Shown here: piece by piece, positions 8,474 through 14,863 of the stretch | How positions within the stretch are numbered: the stretch's first letter is position 1 | How the letters are laid out: the number at the start of each line of letters is the position of its first letter | Source of the DNA: Oxalobacteraceae bacterium | GTDB lineage: Bacteria > Pseudomonadota > Gammaproteobacteria > Burkholderiales > Burkholderiaceae_D | Length of the DNA stretch: 18,409 nt | NCBI GenBank assembly: GCA_947487325.1 | Contig: CANKWG010000019.1 | Span: 1-18,409, forward strand | Reading direction: 5' to 3' | Notes under the pieces: model-generated | The model's database searches: none | Told to the model about the DNA's origin: nothing | Seen by the model: the letters and a program-made list of their open reading frames with translations, nothing else | Translations under genes and position numbers: made by a program

Positions 8474-8761
8474 ATGCTGGCGATCTCATTAGATTCGCAA
8501 TAGCGACAATCAGTTCGAACCCGGATCAGCATTATAAAAATCCCAGTCAGCAAAGGCGTTGCACGGGACCGGTCATAAAGAGAGACGGATACGTCGTTAG
8601 AAAACAATCCTGAATATTGGCCGCCATGTCTCTTGATGCATGGGGTATCTGGAACCCGGTAGACGATGTCGTGCCATCCTGGCTGAAGAAGGGCTGTAAG
8701 CCGCTTCCTGTATATTCGGGTTATCACTAATATCTTAATAAAAAAACTCAGCAGGTCCAGC
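8474..8761 (+). other. Gene-free gap between pcaC and the reductase gene
   Basis: 288 bp with no convincing gene. There is no clear terminator after pcaC: plus-strand T-runs are absent. Near the 3' end TTCCTG (8705-8710) and TAATAT lie 17 bp apart, a weak promoter match, so the next two genes could have their own start. GAACCCGG occurs twice (near 8517 and 8652), probably by chance. Confidence 0.4.
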
Positions 8762-9673
8762 ATGCTCTCAGCGATTCAATCAGAAAACACCATTGCCGTC
8801 ATGGGCGCAGGCTCGGTCGGTTGTTATTTCGGCGGCATGCTCGCGCGTGCTGGCTATCCTGTCACTCTGATCGGGCGACCATCGCATGTTGATGCTATTC
8901 AGCAGAAGGGACTTTTGCTGGAGACCCTGAGCTTTACCGAGTATGTAAAACTCAAAGCGAGTACCGATGTCAGTGATATTGCCGCAGCGCGCGTGGTGCT
9001 CTTCTGTGTGAAATCAACCGATACGATCAGTGCGGCGGAGGCTATGCTGCCGTATTTGTCGCCGGATGCGATTATTCTGTCGCTGCAAAATGGTGTGGAA
9101 AATGCAGAGATGCTGCAGCGTGTTTTGCCTCAGTCAGTCATACCTGCAGTGGTCTACGTCGCGACTGAAATGGCTGGTCCCGGGCATCTGAAACATCATG
9201 GGCGTGGTGAGCTTGCGATTGGCGATTCTCCTATCAGCGAGCAGCTTGCATCGAAGTGTACCGAGGCAGGCGTACCGGTGCAGGTATCGACGAATATCGT
9301 CGGTATTTTATGGGGTAAGCTGATTGTCAATTGCGCGTACAACGCGCTCTCGGCCATTGCGCAGCAGCCGTACGGCAAGCTGGTAGAAGTTCCTGGGGTG
9401 CGTGAGCTGATGCACTCAGTGGTGACCGAGTGCCTTGCCGTCGCCCAAGCCGCCGGTGTAAAGGTGCCTGGCGATAGCTATGAAATCGTCAGGCAGGTTT
9501 CAACCAATATGGCGACACAGTATTCATCGACTGCGCAGGATGTCGCGCGCGGCAAGCCGAACGAGATTGATTATCTAAATGGTTATGTGTGTAGGCAGGG
9601 AGCGCTATTGGGTATACCCACACCAGTCAATCAGACGCTGCTGACGCTGGTAAAACTGATTTCAACAAAATAA
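8762..9673 (+). CDS. 2-dehydropantoate 2-reductase family protein (ApbA/PanE)
   Basis: NADPH-dependent ketoacid reductase of the ApbA/PanE family, cytoplasmic. The Rossmann motif G-A-G-S-V-G is at residues 15-20. The conserved catalytic-domain L-W-G-K-L-I-V-N-C-A-Y-N-A-L motif (K186) and N-E-I-D-Y-L-N-G (E268) are present, matching the lysine and glutamate of the PanE active site. At 303 residues it is full length. It starts after a 288-bp gap downstream of pcaC and is followed closely by a cupin gene. PanE homologues in catabolic clusters often act on other 2-keto acids, so pantothenate synthesis is only one possibility. The exact substrate cannot be told from sequence. Confidence 0.85.
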   Translation: MLSAIQSENTIAVMGAGSVGCYFGGMLARAGYPVTLIGRPSHVDAIQQKGLLLETLSFTEYVKLKASTDVSDIAAARVVLFCVKSTDTISAAEAMLPYLSPDAIILSLQNGVENAEMLQRVLPQSVIPAVVYVATEMAGPGHLKHHGRGELAIGDSPISEQLASKCTEAGVPVQVSTNIVGILWGKLIVNCAYNALSAIAQQPYGKLVEVPGVRELMHSVVTECLAVAQAAGVKVPGDSYEIVRQVSTNMATQYSSTAQDVARGKPNEIDYLNGYVCRQGALLGIPTPVNQTLLTLVKLISTK

Positions 9674-9688
9674 AACAAGGAGATAAAA

Positions 9689-9961
9689 ATGGATCAGCAG
9701 GCATTCAAGACAATGCTGGAGAGTGAAGGCTTTGAAGTCCTTATTGTCGAGCGCGAAGCAAACCAGGGAATGGATTTGCACAGTCATCCTTTCGAAGCCA
9801 AGGCGATGATCATTGAAGGTGACATTCGTGTTGTAGTGGACGGCAAGGAAAGACACTGCCAGGTAGGCGACACTTTTCATCTGGCCGCCAACATCATGCA
9901 CACTGAAACTTATGGACCCAATGGCGTGAAATTCATCGCGGGCCGTAAAGCAGTCGCGTGA
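9689..9961 (+). CDS. Small single-domain cupin protein
   Basis: 90-residue protein that is essentially one cupin barrel. Motif 1 supplies H31, H33 and E36 followed by G44; motif 2 (G60-D-x-F-H...H71) supplies the last histidine, so a full metal-binding 3-His/1-Glu set is present. Translation start is firm: AAGGAG at 9677-9682, 6 nt before the ATG. It is 15 bp downstream of the ketopantoate-reductase-like gene and ends 9 bp before a strong terminator, so the two genes are likely one transcript. Substrate is unknown. A small isomerase, dioxygenase or effector-binding role is possible. Confidence 0.85.
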   Translation: MDQQAFKTMLESEGFEVLIVEREANQGMDLHSHPFEAKAMIIEGDIRVVVDGKERHCQVGDTFHLAANIMHTETYGPNGVKFIAGRKAVA

Positions 9962-9970
9962 TTCAAATGA

Positions 9971-10002
9971 AAAATCCCGGGCTTGTGGCCCGGGATTTTT
10001 TT
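9971..10002. terminator. Rho-independent terminator, probably bidirectional
   Basis: Perfect 12-bp stem AAAATCCCGGGC / GCCCGGGATTTT (9971-9982 and 9988-9999) with a 5-nt loop, followed by further T residues. It sits between the convergent cupin and carbonic anhydrase genes. The A-rich left side gives a T-run on the minus strand as well, so it can serve both. Confidence 0.93.
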
Positions 10003-10027
10003 CTTGCGTACTACCGGTGTACTTTGC

Positions 10028-10630
10028 TTAACCGATGAGATCAACCCGACCCGTCAGATCCATGATGCCGGTGATCACGCTCAGTTTGGGATGGCGCATG
10101 TTGACTTCCTTACGGAACATCGCAAGTGCTTCTCCATGAGAGACGGTTTCAACCTCTTTATCTGCCACACCTGCTGGTCCGAAGACCAGCTTGGCAGCAC
10201 CGCAATCACGATGGGACAAGGCGACCACGCGTTTGATGTGGTGGAGCGCGATAGTGATCTCGAGATTGTCCCAAAAAGTTTTGTGCCAAGCCGCAAACTT
10301 CGGATGGATCGCACCGATTGGACCACCCGCCATCACGAAATGGCTGTAGTTGTCACCCAGCTTCTCGCGATCTACACCGGAGAGTAGCCCCATGTACTGC
10401 CAGCTCAGTGTGGTGAAGCGAGGATCGATGCAATTGACCAGCATGGCTTCATAGTTGCCGCCGCCTGCCATGGATCGCCCGGGTACAAAACCCATCATGC
10501 CGCCAGCCAGGACTGCGGCACCGGTTGCCAGAAACTGGCGACGCGATGTACCTGATGGCACGGGACTGCAACATGGGCAACCCGCCTGATGAAGTTCGCC
10601 AGGCAGCGTCTCAATTATTTTTTTAGTCAT
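10028..10630 (-). CDS. Tat-exported beta-carbonic-anhydrase-like protein
   Basis: Predicted periplasmic zinc protein that interconverts CO2 and bicarbonate. The Tat signal is S-R-R-Q-F-L-A-T-G (R30-R31) followed by a hydrophobic stretch to about residue 55. Beta-class zinc ligands are C67 (in N-C-I-D-P-R-F), H140 and C143 (in S-H-R-D-C-G), with the D69-R71 dyad also present, so the active site looks intact. I chose the ATG at 10630 (200 residues) because AAGGAG lies 6 nt upstream; the frame is open to 10651. Unusual is a C-P-C-C cluster (C18, C20, C21) in the n-region before the twin arginine. It diverges from the SgcJ-like gene across about 400 bp. Confidence 0.85.
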   Translation of the reverse strand: MTKKIIETLPGELHQAGCPCCSPVPSGTSRRQFLATGAAVLAGGMMGFVPGRSMAGGGNYEAMLVNCIDPRFTTLSWQYMGLLSGVDREKLGDNYSHFVMAGGPIGAIHPKFAAWHKTFWDNLEITIALHHIKRVVALSHRDCGAAKLVFGPAGVADKEVETVSHGEALAMFRKEVNMRHPKLSVITGIMDLTGRVDLIG

Positions 10631-11033
10631 ATTTTTCTCCTTTGATAACAAAACTGCCGGGCATGAATATATTTAGTCTGCTGACGCTCTCTCATGCCTG
10701 AAAACGCTGTCAAAAGCCAAATAAATTCAGCGCCATTGTTCTAAACCATAAACGACAATCAGTGAATCGAACTGAGCATTGCAAACCTTTAGCTCGGATA
10801 CGTATATTTGTTTACTTTGGAGGCTACAGAAAATCACCGCCGGTTCGATTATCCATGACCAGAGTTTTTGTCGGAAGTGACTAGAGCAGGAACCGACACC
10901 ATCAAAGTATTCTTTTGATAAGGCTCGTGGCAGTTGCACGAGTTAGCAAGTAAACCCGTGGATTTCGGAACATGCCCAAAGTGGCAGGAATCGAGCGATT
11001 CAGAGCTTCACTCGCTTTGTGAAGGAAAATAGA
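10631..11033. promoter_or_regulatory. Divergent intergenic region with several dyads
   Basis: About 400 bp between the carbonic-anhydrase-like gene and the SgcJ-like gene, with no credible gene. It holds GGCATGA/TCATGCC (10660-10666, 10692-10698) near the minus-strand gene. Toward the plus-strand gene there are four short perfect dyads: TGTCGG/CCGACA (10869-10898), CTCGTG/CACGAG (10924-10942), GAATCG/CGATTC (10988-11001) and CTTCAC/GTGAAG (11006-11024). I could not identify convincing -35/-10 pairs. Confidence 0.5.
11006..11027 (+). promoter_or_regulatory. Hairpin overlapping the ribosome binding site of the SgcJ-like gene
   Basis: CTTCAC (11006-11011) pairs perfectly with GTGAAG (11019-11024) over a 7-nt loop. 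The 3' arm contains the first half of the AAGGAA Shine-Dalgarno (11022-11027) for the ATG at 11034. If it forms in the mRNA it would reduce ribosome access. A 6-bp stem could also arise by chance. Confidence 0.35.
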
Positions 11034-12143
11034 ATGAACCTCAATAAACTGACCGTGACCGTTGTGGTCCTCATGCTGTCCAGCGCTGCTGTCTTTGCAG
11101 CTGACGCGCAGCGTGACCCTAAAGCGCCAGCACCCGCTGCTGACAGCCACACCGCGGACGAACCCGGTAAACCCGCGTCGGCGAAAAAATCCCGCAAACC
11201 TGCATCCGTAAAATCACAGCACAAAGCGCCGACCCAAGTTGCACAGGCTGACGCGCAAGGCAGCAAAGATGCGCCGGCAACTGATACCCACGCAGCTCAC
11301 GACACGGACTCGGCACCAGCGAAAGCGGATGAAGGGCGCGGCAGTAAGCGTGTGCGGGTCAAGAATCGATTTAACTCGACTGCCATTAGCTCAGACGCGG
11401 CCGGCGTAGTAAACGATGCGCCTGCTGCACCCGCTGCCGACGCAGCGCCCGCGGCCAAGGAAAGCAATGACGACCATGCGGCCCCAGCTGCAAAGCAAGC
11501 GGCGCCCGCGAAAGATACACACGGTCGCAGTGACAGTCATGCGGCCCCCGCTGCATCTGTTGCACCCGCAGCGCTTGCTGACGCTGATACGCATGCCGAT
11601 ACTCAAGCCGAGAGCCCCACTGCAAGCGCAAAGCCAGCGACTGTTGAGCCCTCATCAGACTATTGCAACCCACCGCTGAAGTCAGAGGTTGCAGCGCTGT
11701 TCGAGCGCTGGAATACCTCGCTGCGCACTGGCGATCCTAAAAAAGTTGCGGCCAACTATGCACCCGGCTCGGTTCTTTTACCTACAGTCTCAAATCGTGC
11801 GCGATTTACCACGGCAGAAAAAGAAGAGTATTTCGCGCACTTCCTGGTACGACGTCCGGAAGGCAGCATCGACGATCGTGTCATTGATGTCGACTGCAAC
11901 AGCGCAACCGATGCAGGGCTTTATACCTTCCGGTTCTCCGATGGCACGATGGTCAAGGCACGCTATTCATTCTCGTATCGCAAGATCGGCTCGCAGTGGT
12001 TGATCACCAGTCATCACTCGTCGGGTATGCCAGAAAAAACCGAGGTCGCCGCCGAGCACCCGGTTGCCAAGGCACCCAATGCAAAATCTGCTGATCGATC
12101 CGAGCAGGGCTCGCCAGCCAGAGGCTGGGTACGTTATCCCTGA
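11034..12143 (+). CDS. Secreted protein with Ala/Pro/His-rich linker and SgcJ/EcaC (NTF2-like) domain
   Basis: 369-residue exported protein in three parts. Residues 1-22 are a Sec signal peptide ending A-V-F-A. Residues 24-205 are low-complexity and probably disordered, rich in Ala, Pro, Asp, Lys and His, with recurring D-T-H-A, D-S-H-A-A-P-A and P-A-A-K units. Residues ~215-335 resemble the SgcJ/EcaC, SnoaL-like/CaMKII-association domain, with W-N-T-S-L-R-T-G-D, R-Y-S-F-S-Y and the terminal S-H-H-S-S-G-M-P-E motif. C211 and C288 could form a disulfide. I chose ATG 11034 (AAGGAA at 11022-11027); an in-frame GTG at 11019 would precede the signal peptide. It diverges from the carbonic-anhydrase-like gene. 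The family's activity is poorly defined. Confidence 0.8.
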   Translation: MNLNKLTVTVVVLMLSSAAVFAADAQRDPKAPAPAADSHTADEPGKPASAKKSRKPASVKSQHKAPTQVAQADAQGSKDAPATDTHAAHDTDSAPAKADEGRGSKRVRVKNRFNSTAISSDAAGVVNDAPAAPAADAAPAAKESNDDHAAPAAKQAAPAKDTHGRSDSHAAPAASVAPAALADADTHADTQAESPTASAKPATVEPSSDYCNPPLKSEVAALFERWNTSLRTGDPKKVAANYAPGSVLLPTVSNRARFTTAEKEEYFAHFLVRRPEGSIDDRVIDVDCNSATDAGLYTFRFSDGTMVKARYSFSYRKIGSQWLITSHHSSGMPEKTEVAAEHPVAKAPNAKSADRSEQGSPARGWVRYP

Positions 12144-12173
12144 GTTTTAGAACCTGCCTAGGTGTGTAGCGTG

Positions 12174-12194
12174 AGCCTTCATTTTTTGAAGGCT
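12174..12194. repeat. 8-bp inverted repeat at a convergent gene junction
   Basis: AGCCTTCA (12174-12181) and TGAAGGCT (12187-12194) are perfect complements around a TTTTT loop. The dyad spans the stop codon and last codons of the minus-strand gene and lies 31 bp after the plus-strand stop. No T-run follows the stem on either strand, so terminator function is doubtful, though the position suits one. Confidence 0.4.
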
Positions 12195-12574
12195 TCGTCG
12201 ACCGGTACTTGCAGGCTGCTGGCCAGTGCATTGGTTTGACTGGCCATGGCGATCACGGCGAGTAGTTCTGCATGCTGTGCGTCCGTCATGCCTTTGGCTC
12301 GTGCAGCTGCCGTATGCGAGTGCACGCAGTATTCGCAGCTGTTGGCAGCTGACACAGCGATATAAATCAGCTCCTTGGTCATGGCATCGAGGGCGCCGGG
12401 CTTCATCACCTGCTGCGCCTGAGACCATACGCTTTGCAGCAATTCGGGCGAATGCGCCAGCGCTTTCCAGAAATTATTCACATCATCGACACCACGCACT
12501 CGCTTGATGTCATCAAAGACTTCGCGCGCTTTGGGGCTGGCTTCGGCGTGCGAGAGTAGGGGAACGGTGGCCAT
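12179..12574 (-). CDS. Carboxymuconolactone decarboxylase family protein, AhpD-like
   Basis: 131-residue cytoplasmic protein of the CMD/AhpD superfamily. The redox motif is C80-E-Y-C83-V-H-S-H87, and E68 lies 12 residues before C80. This reproduces the spacing of the AhpD proton relay (Glu, Cys-x2-Cys, His), so a peroxidase or disulfide-reductase role is more likely than a decarboxylase. It differs clearly from pcaC, which lacks the CxxC. The start at 12574 has AAGGAGA about 7 nt upstream. It converges on the SgcJ-like gene and diverges from the racemase gene. Physiological substrate is unknown. Confidence 0.88.
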   Translation of the reverse strand: MATVPLLSHAEASPKAREVFDDIKRVRGVDDVNNFWKALAHSPELLQSVWSQAQQVMKPGALDAMTKELIYIAVSAANSCEYCVHSHTAAARAKGMTDAQHAELLAVIAMASQTNALASSLQVPVDEAFKK

Positions 12575-12750
12575 GGGGTGTCTCCTTCGGATTGAGTTGT
12601 GGCGAGCTTAGCATGCAGGTCTGCGTTGTCAGACATACATTCTTTGACAAGAGCGTACTTCGGAAACCGGTGAACTGCAGGAAATCGTCAGAATGAATGC
12701 TTGCCTTTCATGCATGGTTTAGTTTGATTGGTGAAATTTATTCTTCCTTG

Positions 12751-12779
12751 TTCGTGATCTCGCTATGGCCGACTAAAAT
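12751..12779 (+). promoter_or_regulatory. Weak candidate promoter for the racemase gene
   Basis: TAAAAT at 12774-12779 matches the -10 consensus at 5 of 6 positions. TTCGTG at 12751-12756, 17 bp upstream, is a poor -35, so activation would be needed. A near-palindrome with TTCA/TGAA arms at 12798-12810 lies between it and the gene. Confidence 0.25.
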
Positions 12780-12820
12780 TCAGCCTTGATCGGTCGATTC
12801 ATTAATTGAACAGGAGTTTC

Positions 12821-13900
12821 ATGGACAGCCTTCTCATTCGCGATATCCGCGCCCGCGCCATTGTCGCGCCGCTCGCTCGACCTGTCAGAACGGCTTCTGG
12901 CTCGGTGGATGTATCACCGCTGATTTTGATTGATGTGCTGACTGAGCAAGGCATAACTGGTAGCGCTTATTTGTTTGGCTACACCCCTGTCACACTGCGG
13001 CCGCTGTTGTCGCTGATTGATGAGATCAAGCCGGATCTGATAGGTAAAACCGTGGCGCCAGTCGCGCGCATGCAGCAGCTTGAGCAGCGCTATCGTTTGC
13101 TCGGCATGCAGGGATTGTTGGGCATGGTGGCCTCGACGTTGGATATGGCGTACTGGGATGCGCTCGGTAAATCGGTCAACAAGCCTGTCGTTGCTTTGTT
13201 GGGTGGTGAGGCAAAGCCGGTGTGGGCCTACGATAGCTACGGCATGGTGGACCCTGTGCATGACGCTAAAGCGATCGAGCACTCGATGGCGCAGGGTTTT
13301 CGTGCCATCAAGATCAAACTGGGTGATCCGGATGTACAACGCGACATTCATGTGACACGTGAAATTCGTCAGATGATCGGACCGAAGACGGCGTTAATGG
13401 TGGACTTCAATCAGAGTCTGCAACCGACCGAAGCCATTCGACGTATTCGCTTGCTCGAGGCTTTTGATTTGCACTGGGTAGAAGAGCCGGTGGCCGCAGA
13501 AGATCTGCAAGGACATGCGTTGGTCAGAGAGTCGGTTAATGCGAACATACAGACCGGTGAAAACTGGTGGTTCCCGCGTGATGCCGAACGTGCCATCAGT
13601 GCCGGTGCCTGCGACATGATGATGCCCGACCTGATGAAAATCGGCGGGATTACTGGTTGGCTTTCGGTGATGGGTATGGCACGCGCAGCATCGATGCCTG
13701 TATCGAGTCATTTATTCATTGAGGCCAGCGCGCATGTGTTGGCGGTGACACCCACCTGTCATTGGCTGGAGTTCATGGACTTCGGTTCGGCAGCGCTGGC
13801 GCGGCCCTACGAGATCGTTGATGGTCAGGTGACTGCACAAGGTCCGGGGCTTGGCATGGAATGGAATGAAGACGCTGTGAAGCGTTATGCGTTGAATTAG
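12821..13900 (+). CDS. Mandelate racemase (enolase superfamily)
   Basis: 359-residue member of the mandelate racemase/muconate lactonizing family, probably interconverting R- and S-mandelate or a ring-substituted mandelate. All catalytic residues are present at the residue numbers I recall for the Pseudomonas putida enzyme: K164 and K166 (in K-I-K), Mg ligands D195, E221 and E247, N197, the D270-H297 dyad, and E317. Flanking motifs also agree: G-E-N-W, P-D-x-M-K-I-G-G-x-T-G-W, S-S-H-L-F-x-E-x-S-A-H. In the substrate-capping loop V22, T24 and V29 are kept, but position 26 is Ser. The start has AGGAG at 12812-12816; the frame extends 15 nt further upstream. No mandelate dehydrogenase or benzoylformate decarboxylase is in the window, so the pathway context is incomplete. 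Confidence 0.85.
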   Translation: MDSLLIRDIRARAIVAPLARPVRTASGSVDVSPLILIDVLTEQGITGSAYLFGYTPVTLRPLLSLIDEIKPDLIGKTVAPVARMQQLEQRYRLLGMQGLLGMVASTLDMAYWDALGKSVNKPVVALLGGEAKPVWAYDSYGMVDPVHDAKAIEHSMAQGFRAIKIKLGDPDVQRDIHVTREIRQMIGPKTALMVDFNQSLQPTEAIRRIRLLEAFDLHWVEEPVAAEDLQGHALVRESVNANIQTGENWWFPRDAERAISAGACDMMMPDLMKIGGITGWLSVMGMARAASMPVSSHLFIEASAHVLAVTPTCHWLEFMDFGSAALARPYEIVDGQVTAQGPGLGMEWNEDAVKRYALN

Positions 13901-13956
13901 TGGTCATCCGGGATTTTCCTGGTGATCGACAATCTGTACCACAGGAGATTCGTCCG

Positions 13957-14286
13957 ATGAAACACCGGAACCCCATGATCGCTGTCATCGTCAGCCTGTT
14001 GTTCCCTGGGCTGGTGCATGCCGAAACCCTGAAGACCAACAACCCCGATATTGTGGTCAAACGTATTTACTGTGTTGACTACAATATCGGTGGTGTGCTG
14101 GTCAATAAAGGTGATCAGCCTTTCCGTGGCAGCTTCTCGGTGGCGGTCAAAGATGAAGAGGGTGATGTCGTTGGCCGCAACAAAATGCGGCTGCGCGTGG
14201 GCGCCGAAAACGGCGCGCGCTTTTCTTTTCATTACATAAATACCCTCGATTGCAAAAAACAGAAATTCGAATTTCGGGTGGAATAA
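13957..14286 (+). CDS. Small secreted protein of unknown function
   Basis: 109 residues. A signal peptide covers residues 1-22 (M-K-H-R-N-P, a hydrophobic core, then V-H-A). The mature part is about 87 residues, mostly polar with alternating patterns that suggest beta strands, and has just two cysteines (C39, C99), which could form a disulfide. The start at 13957 has AGGAG at 13943-13947, 9 nt upstream; the frame is open back to 13900, but that would bury the signal peptide. It lies 56 bp after the racemase gene on the same strand and may be co-transcribed. I do not recognise the family. Confidence 0.7.
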   Translation: MKHRNPMIAVIVSLLFPGLVHAETLKTNNPDIVVKRIYCVDYNIGGVLVNKGDQPFRGSFSVAVKDEEGDVVGRNKMRLRVGAENGARFSFHYINTLDCKKQKFEFRVE

Positions 14287-14351
14287 TTGCCTGAGTTTGA
14301 ACGGATGATGGTTCTGCGGGGCTGGTATCCATCTGTGTTACCGTCACGTGT

Positions 14352-14786
14352 ATGTACCCTAGTCACCGACGTCTGATTATTCTTCTGCTCTGTTGCCTCT
14401 TGCCCGTGCAGGGCGCGCTGGCGTTTGCGCGATCGGTAGGTATGGTCTCGCATCACGCGCGAGCGGTACAGACTGCCACTGGTACTGCGGCTGGAGCCCT
14501 TCAGCAACATCACCAAGGCCACCATCAGGTGCATCACGCCGGGCATGGATCGGTGGATAAGTCTGAAAAAGCCCCAGCAAAATCGACTCCGCACTCACAG
14601 GCTTCCTGTACCGATTGCGCTAAGTGCTGCCTTACAGGCGCCACGGCACCACCGCCCACCGCCGTTCAGGCAAGTTCAGTTTCTTTTGTACTCAGTGCTT
14701 TCAAACCCGTATCGATCGAAGTAGCCGTCCACATCCCTGAAAAGCCTGAACGACCTCCCCGAGCTTTCCCCCGCGCTCTGACCTGA
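14352..14786 (+). CDS. His/Cys-rich exported protein, probable copper-responsive (DUF2946/CopL-like)
   Basis: 144 residues with an N-terminal signal segment (residues 1-26). A histidine cluster follows at 53-65 (HH-Q-G-HH-Q-V-HH-A-G-H), then C-T-D-C-A-K-C-C (C86, C89, C92, C93), and a C-terminal E-R-P-P-R-A tail. This layout resembles the DUF2946 and CopL-type proteins that precede copper resistance genes, and a soft-metal ligand role is likely. The family call rests on layout, not on a full alignment. No clear ribosome binding site precedes the ATG at 14352. It heads the copper set and is separated from the TolC-like gene by 77 bp containing two hairpins. Confidence 0.65.
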   Translation: MYPSHRRLIILLLCCLLPVQGALAFARSVGMVSHHARAVQTATGTAAGALQQHHQGHHQVHHAGHGSVDKSEKAPAKSTPHSQASCTDCAKCCLTGATAPPPTAVQASSVSFVLSAFKPVSIEVAVHIPEKPERPPRAFPRALT

Positions 14787-14839
14787 CACGCAGCCTGATC
14801 GCGTGTCAGCGCTGACCTGCTCGCTTGCCGCTGGCAAGC
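14783..14839 (+). repeat. Two tandem hairpins before the TolC-like gene
   Basis: First dyad: CTGACACGC / GCGTGTCAG (14783-14791, 14801-14809), 9 bp perfect, 9-nt loop, overlapping the stop of the His-rich gene. Second: GCTTGCC / GGCAAGC (14823-14829, 14833-14839), 7 bp perfect, 3-nt loop. Neither has a T-run, so they look more like mRNA processing, stability or attenuation elements, or protein-binding dyads, than a terminator. Confidence 0.55.
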
Positions 14840-14863
14840 ACTCACTTTGTGTCGAGGTTTTTC

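Noticed and set aside
8510..8530. T-loop-like GTTCGAACCCGG suggesting a tRNA 3' end
   Set aside because: The flanking bases do not form a T stem and no acceptor or anticodon arm can be built around it.
8395..8763. 122-codon minus-strand frame covering the gap after pcaC
   Set aside because: Overlaps pcaC and reaches the reductase start; no recognisable motif.
10727..10939. 70-codon minus-strand frame in the divergent intergenic region
   Set aside because: No ribosome binding site, no recognisable motif; more likely regulatory DNA.
12179..12574. Second 4-carboxymuconolactone decarboxylase supporting the pca pathway
   Set aside because: It has the AhpD-type Glu/CxxC/His arrangement that PcaC lacks and is far from the operon on the opposite strand.
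14823..14839. GCTTGCC/GGCAAGC dyad as a CueR/MerR-type operator
   Set aside because: Spacer is 3 nt instead of the longer spacing of such operators, and there is no 19-bp-spaced -35/-10 pair around it.
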